This document shows positions 32,062 to 42,109 of a stretch of 64,000 bases of DNA, piece by piece. Source of the stretch: Curtobacterium flaccumfaciens. Lineage in GTDB: Bacteria; Actinomycetota; Actinomycetes; Actinomycetales; Microbacteriaceae. A program made the position numbers and the translations under genes. Location of the stretch: positions 124,001-188,000 of the forward strand of contig NZ_SNVW01000004.1 of assembly GCF_004361695.1 (NCBI RefSeq), in the 5' to 3' direction. The notes beneath the pieces are model-generated. The model ran no database searches. It was not told the origin of the DNA and was given only the letters and a program-made list of their open reading frames with translations. Each line of letters starts with the position of its first letter. Position 1 is the first letter of the stretch.

Positions 32062-32086
32062 GCCGACAGTGAGTTGCCCTGTCGGC
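32062..32086 (-). promoter_or_regulatory. gltB leader hairpin
   Basis: GCCGACAG (32062-32069) pairs with CTGTCGGC (32079-32086) around a 9-base loop, about 90 bases before the gltB ATG. It could be part of a 5' leader or a boundary; no nitrogen-regulator site is recognised. Confidence 0.35.
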
Positions 32087-32140
32087 GTGCGAGGTGTCGG
32101 ACGCGCTTGTGGCAGGTCCAGTGGGGTGCGGCTGGCGATC

Positions 32141-32163
32141 GTGACCGATCCGGGATCGGTCAC
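32141..32163 (-). terminator. Palindrome after lgt
   Basis: GTGACCGATCC (32141-32151) and GGATCGGTCAC (32153-32163) are exact complements around one central base, 16 bases beyond the lgt stop. Likely an lgt terminator; a dimeric regulator operator for gltB is the alternative since it also lies in the gltB upstream region. Confidence 0.55.
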
Positions 32164-32179
32164 GCAGGAGGGGTGCTTC

Positions 32180-33178
32180 CTAGCCGCGGCCAGTCGCGGG
32201 AGTGGCGACCGGATCGGACTCGGTGACCGCCGCCGGAGCGTCGTCGTCGTTCTCCGACCAGGTGTCGTCCGAGTCTACATCGGACTTCGAGCGCGGCTCG
32301 CGACCGGGCAGGTAGGGACTCGGCTCCTTGCCGACGTGCCGCTTGGTCTGCACGAGGAAGATGATGATGCCGAGCAGGATCGCGGCGAAGGCCACCCAGA
32401 CGTTGGTGCGGATGCCGAAGAAGGTCTCGCTCGTGTCGACGCGGATCGACTCGAGGACGGAGCGGCCGGTGCCGTACCAGACGAGGTACAGCGCCATGAC
32501 GCGGCCCCACTGCAGCTGGAACTTGCGGTCGAGCAGCAGGATCACCACGACGCCGACGACGTTCCAGATGATCTCGTAGAGGAACGTCGGGTGGAACAGC
32601 GTGCCCTCGGGCAGGCCCTTCGGGTACGCGGCGTTCGAGGACTCGATCTGCAGGCCCCACGGCAGGCTGGTCGGCATGCCGAAGAGCTCGTGGTTGAAGT
32701 AGTTGCCGAGGCGGCCGAAGGCCTGGGCGAGCAGGACGCCCGGTGCGACGGCGTCGATGAACGCGCTGAACCGCAGGCCGACCTGGCGGCAGCCGATCCA
32801 CGCGCCGACGGAGCCCAGGATGAGCGCGCCGAAGATCGCGAGGCCGCCTTCCCAGATGTAGAGGAAGGAGAGCGGGTCGCGGCCCGGCCCGAAGTAGTCG
32901 CTGACGTGCGTGAACACGTGGAAGAGGCGGCCACCGATGATGCCTGCGGGCACCGCCCAGATCGCGATGTCGATGATGATCCAGCGCTCGACCCCGCGCG
33001 CGTTGAGGCGACGGTTGGCGAGCACGACGGCGGCGACGATCCCGAGGAGGATGCAGATCGCGTACGCGTGGATGCGGAAGTCGAGCGGCAGCGACCAGCC
33101 GAACACGTCACGCAGCCAGGCGGTGAGGTCGAAGTACTGCCAGGCGGTGCTCGGGCTCGGGATGCTCAGGAGGGGCAT
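32180..33178 (-). CDS. lgt: Prolipoprotein diacylglyceryl transferase
   Basis: Integral membrane enzyme that attaches diacylglycerol from phosphatidylglycerol to the lipobox cysteine of prolipoproteins. 332 residues with about seven helices. The essential HAYAICILLG segment and IIGGRLFHVFTH are in the N-terminal half, and the family signature is GRLGNYFNHELFGMPT. The last ~60 residues are an acidic cytoplasmic tail (SDVDSDDTWSENDDDAPAA), an extension common in actinobacterial Lgt. It follows trpA, as in mycobacteria, but is separated by 287 bases containing a long palindrome. Confidence 0.96.
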   Translation of the reverse strand: MPLLSIPSPSTAWQYFDLTAWLRDVFGWSLPLDFRIHAYAICILLGIVAAVVLANRRLNARGVERWIIIDIAIWAVPAGIIGGRLFHVFTHVSDYFGPGRDPLSFLYIWEGGLAIFGALILGSVGAWIGCRQVGLRFSAFIDAVAPGVLLAQAFGRLGNYFNHELFGMPTSLPWGLQIESSNAAYPKGLPEGTLFHPTFLYEIIWNVVGVVVILLLDRKFQLQWGRVMALYLVWYGTGRSVLESIRVDTSETFFGIRTNVWVAFAAILLGIIIFLVQTKRHVGKEPSPYLPGREPRSKSDVDSDDTWSENDDDAPAAVTESDPVATPATGRG

Positions 33179-33325
33179 GGAGGTGCTGTCGCCTTTCGGT
33201 GCTGGCTGCCGCGGTGCTGGCTGGCTGTGCCGACGTGTCGCCGGACCCGCTCACTGTAGCGCGGGACGGGGGCGGGTCAGGAACCGGGGGCCCGGTCCTG
33301 TGGAAACTGTGACCGACGCCGGTGA

Positions 33326-33385
33326 CGGACTGGAGGCGCGGTGCGGGTGACCGACGTCGGTCACCCGCACCGCGCCTCCAGTCCG
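33326..33385. repeat. 60-base perfect palindrome (CTGGAGGC family) after trpA
   Basis: Bases 33326-33355 and 33356-33385 are exact reverse complements with no unpaired centre: the outer end reads CGGACTGGAGGCGCGG and the centre CCGACGTCGG. It lies 80 bases beyond the trpA stop and 148 bases before the lgt start codon. In RNA it would form a 30-bp stem less a small loop, so it probably terminates the trp/his transcript. Nothing else is evident in the 33179-33465 spacer. Confidence 0.9.
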
Positions 33386-33465
33386 ACCGCTCGTCGGTGA
33401 CGGACGGACGACCGGCCGCGGTCGACGGCGGCCGGACTGTCAGCGGCGCTGCGCGGCTCGGGCTC

Positions 33466-34286
33466 TCAGCGGCGCTTCGCGCCCGTCGTCAGGTCGGCAG
33501 CGCGGTCGGCGACGCCCTGGACGCCCAGGTCGGCCAGCGCGCGCACGAAGGCGGAACCGACGATCGCGCCGTCGGCGTACTCGAGGACCTCGCCCACCTG
33601 GTCGGCGGTCGAGATGCCGAGCCCGACGCACGTGCGCGCGACCCCGGCGTCACGGAGGCGCGACACGACGGTGCGGGCGGCGACGTCGACGCCGACCCGG
33701 GCGCCGGTGACGCCCATCGTCGACACGGCGTACACGAACCCGCGGCTCGCCGACACGGCCTGCTGCATCCGCGCGTCCGTCGACGACGGCGCGGCGAGGA
33801 ACACCCGGTCGAGGCCGGTGCGCTCGGACGCGGCGATCCACTCGGCGCCCTCGTCCGGCACCAGGTCCGGCGTGATGAGCCCGGCGGCGCCGGCGGCGAC
33901 GAGGTCGTCGGCGAACCGGTCCACCCCGTAGCGGAGCACCGGGTTCCAGTACGTCATCACGAGCACCGGGACGTTCGCCCGCTCGGTGATCTGGTGCACG
34001 GCGTCGAAGACCTGCGCGACCCGGAAGCCGTTCGCCAGGCTCTCCTCGGCCGCGCGCTGGATGACTGGGCCGTCCATGACCGGGTCGGAGTACGGCAGCC
34101 CGAGCTCGATGACGTCCACGCCGTTCTCGGCGAGGGCGACCGCGGCGTCGATGCTGGTCTGCACGTCCGGGTAGCCGGCGGGCAGGTAGCCGACGACGGC
34201 ACCGGCGCGCTCGGCGCTGGCGGTGTCGATGGTGTCCGCGACCGTCCGGTGCGCGTTCGTCGGCGTGGAGTCCGTCTGGGAGGTGG

Positions 34287-34290
<4 letters not shown>
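33466..34290 (-). CDS. trpA: Tryptophan synthase alpha chain
   Basis: Cleaves indole-3-glycerol phosphate to indole and glyceraldehyde-3-phosphate within the TrpAB complex. 274 residues, TIM barrel. Catalytic glutamate is in [21 protein letters not shown] (about residue 62) together with the catalytic aspartate of that stretch; [13 protein letters not shown] and the phosphate-binding VGLGIST and [10 protein letters not shown] follow. The GTG at 34290 overlaps the trpB stop (GTGA), so the two subunits are translationally coupled. The frame remains open upstream into trpB without homology. Confidence 0.97.
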
Positions 34291-35501
<1,211 letters not shown>

Positions 35502-35521
35502 GATGGGTCTCCCGGGACGAG

Positions 35522-35584
35522 CCCGGCGGACCGGGCTGGGACGAACCCGGCGAACCGGGCTGTGGTGCGCCCGGCGGACCGGGC
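35522..35584 (-). repeat. Three tandem 24-base repeats with hairpins between trpC and trpB
   Basis: CCCGGCGGACCGGGC at 35522-35536, CCCGGCGAACCGGGC at 35546-35560 and CCCGGCGGACCGGGC at 35570-35584 recur at an exact 24-base period. Each can fold as CCCGG/CCGGG around 4-5 bases in the trp mRNA. They occupy most of the trpC-trpB spacer and may influence mRNA processing, stability or trpB translation. Confidence 0.85.
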
Positions 35585-35603
35585 GGTGGAGGGCGTCGGT
35601 CGT

Positions 35604-36398
35604 TCAGCCGCGGTCGGCGGCTGCGATGAAGGACGCGAGCGTGGCGGCGGGGTCGTCGCCCGTCACGAGCGCCTCACCCACCAGGACGACGTCGGCACCC
35701 GCGGAGCGGTAGTGCGCGACGTCGGCGGGACCGGCGACGGCGGACTCGGCGACCCGCACGACCCCGTCGGGGATGCGGTCGGCGAGGGACCCGAACAGGT
35801 CGCGGTCGAGCGAGAAGTCGGTGAGGTCACGGGCGTTGACGCCGAGGATCCGCGCGCCGGCGTCGAGGCCGCGGGCGACCTCGTCCCCGGAGTGCGCCTC
35901 GACCAGGACCCGCATGCCGAGCTCTTCAGCGAGGGTGTGGAGCTCGACCAGCTGCTGCTGCTCGAGCGCCGCCACGATGAGGAGCACGACGTCGGCACCC
36001 GACGCGCGCGCCTCGATCACCTGGTAGGGATCGGCGATGAAGTCCTTGCGGAGCACCGGGACGCCGACACGGGCCTTGACGGCTTCGAGGTCGGCGAGGC
36101 TGCCGAGGAACTTCCGGCCCTCGGTCAGGACGCTGATCGTGGACGCCCCACCGCGCTCGTAGTCGGCCGCGAGGGACGCCGGGTCCTCGATCGTCGCCAT
36201 CGACCCGCGGGACGGGCTGGCGCGCTTGACCTCGGCGAGGATCTTCACGCGGTCACCCGGCGCGAGGAACTCGAGGGCGTCGAGCGGGGACGCCACCCGG
36301 TCGAGGTCGCGTTCGACGTCGGAGTACGGACGGTCGACGCGACGGGCTGCGGCGTCCTCGAGCGCGCCCGCGACGAGGGTCTCGAGCACGTTCGGCAT
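35604..36398 (-). CDS. trpC: Indole-3-glycerol phosphate synthase
   Basis: Converts CdRP to indole-3-glycerol phosphate with loss of CO2. 264 residues, TIM barrel. The catalytic segment KILAEVKRASPSRG carries the Glu and Lys, VPVLRKDFI the second Lys, and VLVEAHSGDE, LGVNARDL, VRVAESAV and DVVLVGEALV mark later strands. ATG at 36398 fits the usual MPNVLETLVAGALED start; upstream extension overlaps the small membrane protein gene. It lies 8 bases after that gene and before trpB. No trpF or trpD is in the window. Confidence 0.96.
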   Translation of the reverse strand: MPNVLETLVAGALEDAAARRVDRPYSDVERDLDRVASPLDALEFLAPGDRVKILAEVKRASPSRGSMATIEDPASLAADYERGGASTISVLTEGRKFLGSLADLEAVKARVGVPVLRKDFIADPYQVIEARASGADVVLLIVAALEQQQLVELHTLAEELGMRVLVEAHSGDEVARGLDAGARILGVNARDLTDFSLDRDLFGSLADRIPDGVVRVAESAVAGPADVAHYRSAGADVVLVGEALVTGDDPAATLASFIAAADRG

Positions 36399-36406
36399 GG
36401 CCGGAC

Positions 36407-36646
36407 CTACTCGGAGTGGTGCTTGGGGACGAACTTCGGACCGTCGACGCCGTAGCCCGCCTTCTTCATGACGCCACCGGCGATGAGGCCGATGAGCACC
36501 ACGCCGGCGGAGACCCAGACGCCCCACGGCTGGTCGAACCAGAAGAACAGCGTGCCGGCCGCGAATCCGATCAACATGATCACGACGGCGGTCCAGGCTG
36601 CCGGCGAGTGGCCTTCGCCGAGTTCTGCGGGCTCAGTGTTGCTCAC
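36407..36646 (-). CDS. HGxxPAAW family small membrane protein
   Basis: A 79-residue actinobacterial protein with the family motif GHSPAAWTAV at about residue 12 and two membrane helices (VVIMLIGFAAGTLFFWF and VWVSAGVVLIGLIAGGVM). It ends with a short charged tail (YGVDGPKFVPKHHSE). Function unknown; it is almost always found inside actinobacterial trp operons. GTG at 36646 overlaps the stop of the preceding membrane protein gene (GTGA), so it is translationally coupled. Confidence 0.88.
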   Translation of the reverse strand: MSNTEPAELGEGHSPAAWTAVVIMLIGFAAGTLFFWFDQPWGVWVSAGVVLIGLIAGGVMKKAGYGVDGPKFVPKHHSE

Positions 36647-37356
36647 GGTGCTCCTCGTTCTGCTTCGGCGCCGTCGTTCGACCGGCGCCCCTCCGATCCT
36701 ACCGGTTCATCCCCGGGTGCCGAGGCGACCCCGCCGCCGTCGGTGGACTGCTCCGTCGGGTCGACCCCGGCGCTCAGGTCGTCCCAGTCGACGACCGCGT
36801 CGCGCTCGACGGGTGCGGCCGCCCGGGCCTGCGCGGCGGCACCGGCGGTGGCCGCGCCGTACTTCCGGCTCGGGCCCGGCCACGAGCGCTGGACGACGAG
36901 CACGACGATCCCGAGGAGCACGGCGAGCACGCCGCCGACGATGCCGACGGCGGGCCACGCGGACACCTCGACGGAGTCGACGACACGTCGGACCGCGGTG
37001 AGGTCGCTCACGCCCGCGACCGTGCCGACCGCACCCTTCGCCGCGGCGACCGGGTCGGCGAGGGCCGAGATGCCCGACCAGACGACGCCGAGTCCGAGCA
37101 GGACCTCGACCGCCGCCAGGACGATCCGGACCACGCGGCCGGCGATGGTCATCGCCAGGAACAGCGCGAGGCTCGCGATCGCCAGCGCGGTGTACTGCGG
37201 CACCACGGCCGCGCCGTCGGCGTCCACCCGGGCGGTCACGGCCGCACCGGCGTGCAGGTGCACGGTGAACCAGGTCTGCGTCCACGCGAGCATGATGATG
37301 CCGGCGACCGCGAGGCCTGCGACGACGACGAGCGGACGGGAGCGCCGGGCGTTCAC
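36643..37356 (-). CDS. Trp biosynthesis-associated membrane protein
   Basis: A 237-residue membrane protein of the family found next to trpE/trpC in actinobacteria. Four hydrophobic segments are visible, starting VVVAGLAVAGIIMLAW and ending AWPAVGIVGGVLAVLLGIVVLVV, with a periplasmic QTWFTVHLH loop. The cytoplasmic tail (last ~70 residues) is low-complexity, rich in Ala, Gly, Ser and Asp. Role unproven. GTG at 37356 overlaps the trpE stop and its own stop overlaps the HGxxPAAW start, so it is fully embedded in the operon. Confidence 0.85.
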   Translation of the reverse strand: MNARRSRPLVVVAGLAVAGIIMLAWTQTWFTVHLHAGAAVTARVDADGAAVVPQYTALAIASLALFLAMTIAGRVVRIVLAAVEVLLGLGVVWSGISALADPVAAAKGAVGTVAGVSDLTAVRRVVDSVEVSAWPAVGIVGGVLAVLLGIVVLVVQRSWPGPSRKYGAATAGAAAQARAAAPVERDAVVDWDDLSAGVDPTEQSTDGGGVASAPGDEPVGSEGRRSNDGAEAERGAP

Positions 37357-38897
37357 GACCGCACCTCGCGCATCCGGTTCGCCGTCGCCACGGCGCGGAG
37401 CGGTGCCGCGGCCTTGTTGACGGCTTCCTCGTGCTCGGTCTGCGGGTCGGAGTCGGCGACGAGCCCGGCGCCGGCCTGCACGCGCGCGACGCCGTCCTTG
37501 ATCAGGGCCGTGCGGATCGCGATCGCCAGGTCGGCGTCACCGGCGAAGTCGAAGTAGCCGACGACCCCGGCGTAGGCCCCGCGCTTGGCAGGTTCGAGCT
37601 CGTCGATGATCTGGAGTGCGCGCGGCTTCGGCGCACCGGACAGCGTGCCCGCGGGGAACGTCGCCCGGAACACGTCGATCGCCGAGGCGTCCGGACGGAC
37701 CGCCCCCTCGACGCTCGACACCAGGTGCATGATGTGGCTGAAGCGCTCGACCGTCATGAACTCGGTGACCGCGACGGTGCCCGGTTCGCAGACCTTCTGC
37801 AGGTCGTTGCGCGCGAGGTCGACGAGCATGAGGTGCTCGGCACGCTCCTTCGGGTCCTCGAGCAGCTCCTCGCCGAGGCGGACGTCCTCTTCCGGAGTCG
37901 CCCCACGCGGCCGGGAGCCGGCGATCGGGTGCGTGATCGCCCGGCCGGACTGCACCTTCACCAGGGCCTCCGGCGAGGCGCCGACGATCCAGAAGCGCTC
38001 GTCGGCGGTGTCGGCCAGCGACAGGAAGTACATGTACGGGCTCGGGTTGAGCGTCCGCAGCACCCGGTAGACGTCGAGCGGGTCGGCCGTCACCTCGTGG
38101 TCGAACCGCTGCGAGATGACGACTTGGAACACGTCGCCGTCACGGATGAAGTCCTTCGAGCGCTCGACGGCGGCCATGTACTCGGCCGGGGTCGAGCGGT
38201 GCGTCGGGGTCGGATCCGCGATGTCGAACGCCTCCGCCACGGTCGCGACGCTCGGGACGACCAGGTCGCCCTGCATCCGGTCGAGCCGCGCCTGCGCGTC
38301 CGCCCAGAGGACGTCCGCCGCGTCCGTGCCGTCGTTGAGCACGCTCGCGACGAGCAGCACGAGGCCGGTGCGGTGGTCGAGCGCGGCGAGCTCGGACACG
38401 AAGGCGAGCGACTGGCCGGGGACGTCGAAGTCCGCGGCGGGCACGTTCGGCAGGTGTTCGAGCTGCCGGACGGCCTCCCAGCCGATGAACCCGACGGTGC
38501 CGCCGACGAGCGGCGGACTGCCCGGGATGCGCGGGGTCGCCCAGCGCTCGTGCAGGCGTGCGAGGACCTCGAGCGGCTCACCGTCGAGCGAGTCGACGGC
38601 GCGCGACGCCGGGATCCCGGTGTCGATCCACGCCGCACGGTCGCCGTCCTGCGTGAGCACGCCGAAGCTGCGCACGCCGACGAAGGACCAGCGCGACCAG
38701 AGGCCGCCCTGTCCCGCCGACTCGAGCAGGAACGAACCGGGACGGCCGTCGGCCAGCTTGCGGTAGACACCGACCGGCGTCTCGCTGTCCGCGTAGAGCG
38801 CGCGGACCACGGGGACGACGCGGTGGTCGTCGAGCAGGCTGTCGAACTCCGGCCTGGAGGTCGTGTGCGGCTGGTCGGAGAGCGTCGCGGTCGTCAT
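37353..38897 (-). CDS. trpE: Anthranilate synthase component I
   Basis: Makes anthranilate from chorismate with ammonia from a separate glutaminase. 514 residues. The N-terminal region contains the tryptophan-binding LLES motif (SFLLESAGQ). The chorismate-utilising domain has [21 protein letters not shown], the IAGSRPRG loop and [24 protein letters not shown]; catalytic Glu and His residues are in [25 protein letters not shown]. The ATG at 38897 overlaps the hisI stop (ATGA). Component II (trpG) is not in this window. Confidence 0.97.
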   Translation of the reverse strand: MTTATLSDQPHTTSRPEFDSLLDDHRVVPVVRALYADSETPVGVYRKLADGRPGSFLLESAGQGGLWSRWSFVGVRSFGVLTQDGDRAAWIDTGIPASRAVDSLDGEPLEVLARLHERWATPRIPGSPPLVGGTVGFIGWEAVRQLEHLPNVPAADFDVPGQSLAFVSELAALDHRTGLVLLVASVLNDGTDAADVLWADAQARLDRMQGDLVVPSVATVAEAFDIADPTPTHRSTPAEYMAAVERSKDFIRDGDVFQVVISQRFDHEVTADPLDVYRVLRTLNPSPYMYFLSLADTADERFWIVGASPEALVKVQSGRAITHPIAGSRPRGATPEEDVRLGEELLEDPKERAEHLMLVDLARNDLQKVCEPGTVAVTEFMTVERFSHIMHLVSSVEGAVRPDASAIDVFRATFPAGTLSGAPKPRALQIIDELEPAKRGAYAGVVGYFDFAGDADLAIAIRTALIKDGVARVQAGAGLVADSDPQTEHEEAVNKAAAPLRAVATANRMREVRS

Positions 38898-39370
38898 CGG
38901 GTCACCTCCACTGCCGGAGCGGCCTGGGCGGACACGGTCGCGTCCGTCGGGGCCGACACCGTGGCGTCCGCGGGCGCCGACGCCAACGCCGACGTGACCG
39001 CGGGCGCCGACGCCGTCACGGGGTCGAGCGGGTCGACGTCGAAGCACCGGTGGGCACCGGTGTGGCAGGCCGCGCCGACCTGGTGCACGGTGACGAGCAG
39101 CGTGTCCGCGTCGCAGTCGAGCGCCGCGCCGCGCACGTACTGCGCGTGGCCCGAGGTGTCGCCCTTGCGCCAGTACTCGTTCCGCGAGCGGGACCAGAAG
39201 GTCACCCGCCCCTCGGTGAGGGTGCGGCGGAGGGCTTCCCGGTCCATGTACCCGAGCATGAGGACGTCCTTCGACGATTCCTCCTGCACGATGGCGGGGA
39301 GCAGCCCGTCCGCACCGAACCGCGCGCGGTCGAGGACCGCGTCCGTGCTGGTGCTGGTGCTGTCGGTCAT
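38894..39370 (-). CDS. hisI: Phosphoribosyl-AMP cyclohydrolase with repetitive C-terminal tail
   Basis: Third step of histidine synthesis. 158 residues. The catalytic core ends near residue 113: [36 protein letters not shown], and the metal site [27 protein letters not shown], with the Asp/Cys ligands intact. The last ~40 residues are an Ala/Ser/Thr/Val-rich tail with the repeats SAPADATV and SAPTDATV, which most HisI proteins lack. It lacks a fused HisE domain; hisE is separate at 41042. Its stop overlaps the trpE start and it lies 7 bases after hisF. Confidence 0.93.
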   Translation of the reverse strand: MTDSTSTSTDAVLDRARFGADGLLPAIVQEESSKDVLMLGYMDREALRRTLTEGRVTFWSRSRNEYWRKGDTSGHAQYVRGAALDCDADTLLVTVHQVGAACHTGAHRCFDVDPLDPVTASAPAVTSALASAPADATVSAPTDATVSAQAAPAVEVTR

Positions 39371-39377
39371 GAGACTC

Positions 39378-40142
39378 CTAGCGTACGGCGTGGCCGGACG
39401 CGCGCAGCGCGTCCTTGACGTCGCCCACCGTCATCTCGCCACGGTGGAAGACGGACGCGGCGAGGAGGGCATCCGCACCCGCCTCGACGGCTGGGGCGAA
39501 GTGCTCGAGCCGACCCGCGCCTCCAGAGGCGATGACCGGCACCGAGGAGACCGCACGGACCGCGGCCACGAGCTCGAGGTCGAACCCGTTCTTCGTGCCG
39601 TCCGCGTCGATGGAGTTGACCAGCAGCTCCCCCGCACCGCGCTCGACGGCCTCACGCGCCCAGGCGACCGCGTCGAGGTCGGACTCGGTCCGGCCGCCGT
39701 GCGTCGTCACCACGAAACCGGACGGCATCCGGTCCGAGCGCTTGACGTCGAGGGACAGCACGACGGCCTGTGCGCCGAACCGGTCCGCGATCTCGCCCAC
39801 CAGCTCCGGGCGGGCGATCGCGGCGCTGTTCACGCCGATCTTGTCCGCCCCGCACTGCTGCAGGCGCGAGACGTCGTCGACGCTCCGCACGCCACCGCCG
39901 ACCGTGAGCGGGATGAAGACCTGCTCGGCCGTCCGGGTCACCGTGTCGTACATCGTCGAGCGGTTCTCGACCGTGGCACCGACGTCGAGGAAGGTCAGCT
40001 CGTCGGCACCCTGCTCGTAGTACCGCGCGGCGAGCTCGACCGGGTCACCGGCGTCCTGCAGGTCGAGGAAGTTCACGCCCTTGACGACCCGGCCGCCCTG
40101 CACGTCGAGGCACGGGATGACCCGGACGGAGACCCCGCTCAC
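39378..40142 (-). CDS. hisF: Imidazole glycerol phosphate synthase, cyclase subunit
   Basis: TIM-barrel subunit that closes the imidazole ring, yielding IGP and AICAR, using ammonia from HisH (not in the window). 254 residues. Catalytic Asp residues are in [15 protein letters not shown] (about residue 13) and [19 protein letters not shown]. Phosphate binding is in LTVGGGVRS and [11 protein letters not shown] start at 40142 overlaps the hisG stop as GTGA. The gene is followed 7 bases later by hisI. Confidence 0.97.
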   Translation of the reverse strand: MSGVSVRVIPCLDVQGGRVVKGVNFLDLQDAGDPVELAARYYEQGADELTFLDVGATVENRSTMYDTVTRTAEQVFIPLTVGGGVRSVDDVSRLQQCGADKIGVNSAAIARPELVGEIADRFGAQAVVLSLDVKRSDRMPSGFVVTTHGGRTESDLDAVAWAREAVERGAGELLVNSIDADGTKNGFDLELVAAVRAVSSVPVIASGGAGRLEHFAPAVEAGADALLAASVFHRGEMTVGDVKDALRASGHAVR

Positions 40143-40978
40143 AGCCGTGCGGCGTGGATCGGGCTGACGAGGATGGCACGCGCGCCGAGGTCGTAGAGCG
40201 CGTCCATGATGAGGTTGGCGTCCTCGCGCGGGATCATCACCCGGACCGCCGACCAGTCGCGGCCGTGCAGCGGGGACACCGTCGGGGACTCGATGCCGGA
40301 CGCCACCGCGGTGGCCTGCTCGAGGAGCGCCGTCGGGATGTCGTAGTCGAGCATCACGTAGCCGCGCGCGACCAGGACGCCCTGCAGCCGACGCCGGAGC
40401 ACGTCGATGCCCGGGATCGACTCGTCGGTCGAGATGAGGAGCGCGGTCGACTCGAGGATCACCGGGCCGAAGATCTCGAGGCCAGCGGCGCGGAGCGTGC
40501 TGCCGGTCGAGACGACGTCGGCCACGGCGTCGGCGACCCCGAGGCGCACCGCGCTCTCCACCGCGCCGTCGAGCTTCACGAGCGTCGCGGTCACGCCGTG
40601 CTTCGCGAGGAAGTCCCCGACGAGGCCCGGGTAGCTCGTCGCGACCCGCACGCCGTCGAGGTCCTGCAGCGAGGCGTAGCGACCGGGGGTGCCGGCGAAG
40701 CGGAACGTCGAGTCGGCGAAGCCGAGCGCGTCGACCTCGTGCGCCGCGGACCCGGAGTCGAGCAGGAGGTCGCGGCCGGTGATGCCGACGTCGAGCGCGC
40801 CGGAGCCGACGTACGTGGCGATGTCGCGCGGACGGAGGAAGAAGAACTCCACCCCGTTGCGCTCGTCGAGCAGGTGGAGGGCCTTCGGGTCGCGGCGACC
40901 GGCGTACCCGGCCTCACGCAGCATCTCGGAAGCGGTCTCGGAGAGGGAGCCCTTGTTGGGCACGGCGATGCGGAGCAT
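40139..40978 (-). CDS. hisG: ATP phosphoribosyltransferase, long form
   Basis: First and controlling step of histidine synthesis: ATP + PRPP to PR-ATP. 279 residues, the long form with its own regulatory domain, so no HisZ is needed. N-terminus [18 protein letters not shown], then [11 protein letters not shown] and a PRPP-binding stretch in [16 protein letters not shown]. The C-terminal ~75 residues ([28 protein letters not shown]) form the histidine-binding ACT-like domain expected for feedback inhibition. ATG at 40978; hisE lies 63 bases upstream, and hisF overlaps its end. Confidence 0.96.
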   Translation of the reverse strand: MLRIAVPNKGSLSETASEMLREAGYAGRRDPKALHLLDERNGVEFFFLRPRDIATYVGSGALDVGITGRDLLLDSGSAAHEVDALGFADSTFRFAGTPGRYASLQDLDGVRVATSYPGLVGDFLAKHGVTATLVKLDGAVESAVRLGVADAVADVVSTGSTLRAAGLEIFGPVILESTALLISTDESIPGIDVLRRRLQGVLVARGYVMLDYDIPTALLEQATAVASGIESPTVSPLHGRDWSAVRVMIPREDANLIMDALYDLGARAILVSPIHAARL

Positions 40979-41041
40979 CAGGTGGTCTGCTTTCTGTGGG
41001 AGGAGTCCGGGACGGTCGGGGCCGGCGCAGGACGCGCCGTC

Positions 41042-41305
41042 CTACAGATGTCGCCAGACGTCCGCCGGGGTCAGGCCCTTCGCGATCATCAGGACCTGCA
41101 GGTGGTACACGAGCTGCGAGATCTCCTCCGAGGTGCGCTCGTCGCCCTCGTACTCGGCCGCCATCCAGACCTCGGCTGCCTCTTCCACGATCTTCTTGCC
41201 GATCTGGTGCACGCCGGCGTCCAGTTCGGCGACGGTGCCGGAGCCCTCGGGGCGCGTGCGCGCCTTCTCGGTGAGCTCCTGGAACAGGTCGTCGAACGTC
41301 TTCAC
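41042..41305 (-). CDS. hisE: Phosphoribosyl-ATP pyrophosphatase
   Basis: Second step of histidine synthesis: PR-ATP to PR-AMP + PPi. 87 residues, all-alpha MazG-like fold. [14 protein letters not shown], then the metal-binding helix [18 protein letters not shown] and the partner helix [15 protein letters not shown] are complete. The GTG at 41305 gives the typical length; a long upstream extension of the frame has no homology and overlaps rpe antisense/alternate frames. First gene of the his block reading toward hisG; 101 bases separate it from rpe. Confidence 0.95.
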   Translation of the reverse strand: MKTFDDLFQELTEKARTRPEGSGTVAELDAGVHQIGKKIVEEAAEVWMAAEYEGDERTSEEISQLVYHLQVLMIAKGLTPADVWRHL

Positions 41306-41406
41306 GCCGACCAGGCTACCGTCCTGCGCCGGCACTGCGGACGTACCGTCCGGACGGGAGGCGCGGCTCGGGTCCGCGACGCCGGTCACGTCGACCGCGT
41401 CGGCCG

Positions 41407-42072
41407 TCACGAGCCCGCGACGGCTGCTGCCGCCGCCGCACGCAGGTCCGCGATCCGCGACGCCGGCTCGCCGCCGTACACGGCCGATCCCGCGACGAGC
41501 GTGTCCGCACCGCTCCGCACGGCCTCCGGCACGGTGTCGACCGCGATGCCGCCGTCGACCTCGAGCCACACGTCGAGCCCGGAGGCGTCCACGGCCGCGC
41601 GCGCGTCGGCGAGCTTCGGCATGACGGACGACATGAACGCCTGCCCGCCGAACCCCGGCTCGACGGTCATCAGCAGGATCATGTCGTAGGAGTCGAGGTG
41701 GTGCAGGACCTGCGTGATCGGGGTGCCGGGCTTCACCGCGACGGCTGCACGGGCGCCGTTCGAGCGGATCGCCGCGGCCGTCGCCACCGGGTCGTCCGCC
41801 GCCTCGAAGTGGAAGGTCACGCTCGACGCGCCGGTCTCGGCGTACTTCGGCGCCTCGGTGTCGGCGTTCGTGATCATCAGGTGCACGTCGAGCGGCACCG
41901 GCGAGACCTGCTGCAGCCGCTGCACGATCGGCAGGCCGAGCGTGAGGTTCGGCACGAAGTGGTTGTCCATCACGTCGACGTGCACCAGGTCGGCGGTCTC
42001 GATGCGGTGGAGCTCGCGCTCGAGGTTCGCGAAGTCGGCGGACAGGATGCTCGGCGAGATACGGATCGTCAC
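41407..42072 (-). CDS. rpe: Ribulose-phosphate 3-epimerase
   Basis: Interconverts ribulose-5-phosphate and xylulose-5-phosphate in the pentose phosphate pathway, linked to PRPP supply for the surrounding pathways. 221 residues, TIM barrel. Metal/catalytic residues are in [24 protein letters not shown] and [20 protein letters not shown] and the second catalytic Asp in LEVDGGI follow. GTG start at 42072 ([13 protein letters not shown]). The spacer to rsmB is 37 bases; the order rsmB-rpe is conserved in actinobacteria. Confidence 0.97.
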   Translation of the reverse strand: MTIRISPSILSADFANLERELHRIETADLVHVDVMDNHFVPNLTLGLPIVQRLQQVSPVPLDVHLMITNADTEAPKYAETGASSVTFHFEAADDPVATAAAIRSNGARAAVAVKPGTPITQVLHHLDSYDMILLMTVEPGFGGQAFMSSVMPKLADARAAVDASGLDVWLEVDGGIAVDTVPEAVRSGADTLVAGSAVYGGEPASRIADLRAAAAAAVAGS

Positions 42073-42109
42073 CGCGCAAGCCTACCGGCGCACCGCTGGG
42101 TCGACGGGG

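Noticed and set aside
27307..32226. Very long plus-strand open frame opposite gltB/gltD
   Set aside because: It is antisense to well-recognised genes, has low-complexity Arg/Glu/Val/His-rich composition typical of reverse-strand frames in GC-rich DNA, and shows no domain.
35504..35603. Small Pro/Gly-rich (collagen-like) peptide in the trpC-trpB spacer
   Set aside because: The minus-strand frame gives [18 protein letters not shown] sequence, but it has no start codon or ribosome site of its own and is explained by the 24-base DNA repeat.
38898..39370. Trp leader peptide or attenuator before trpE
   Set aside because: The trpE start overlaps the hisI stop, so there is no leader; no Trp-rich small frame is seen.
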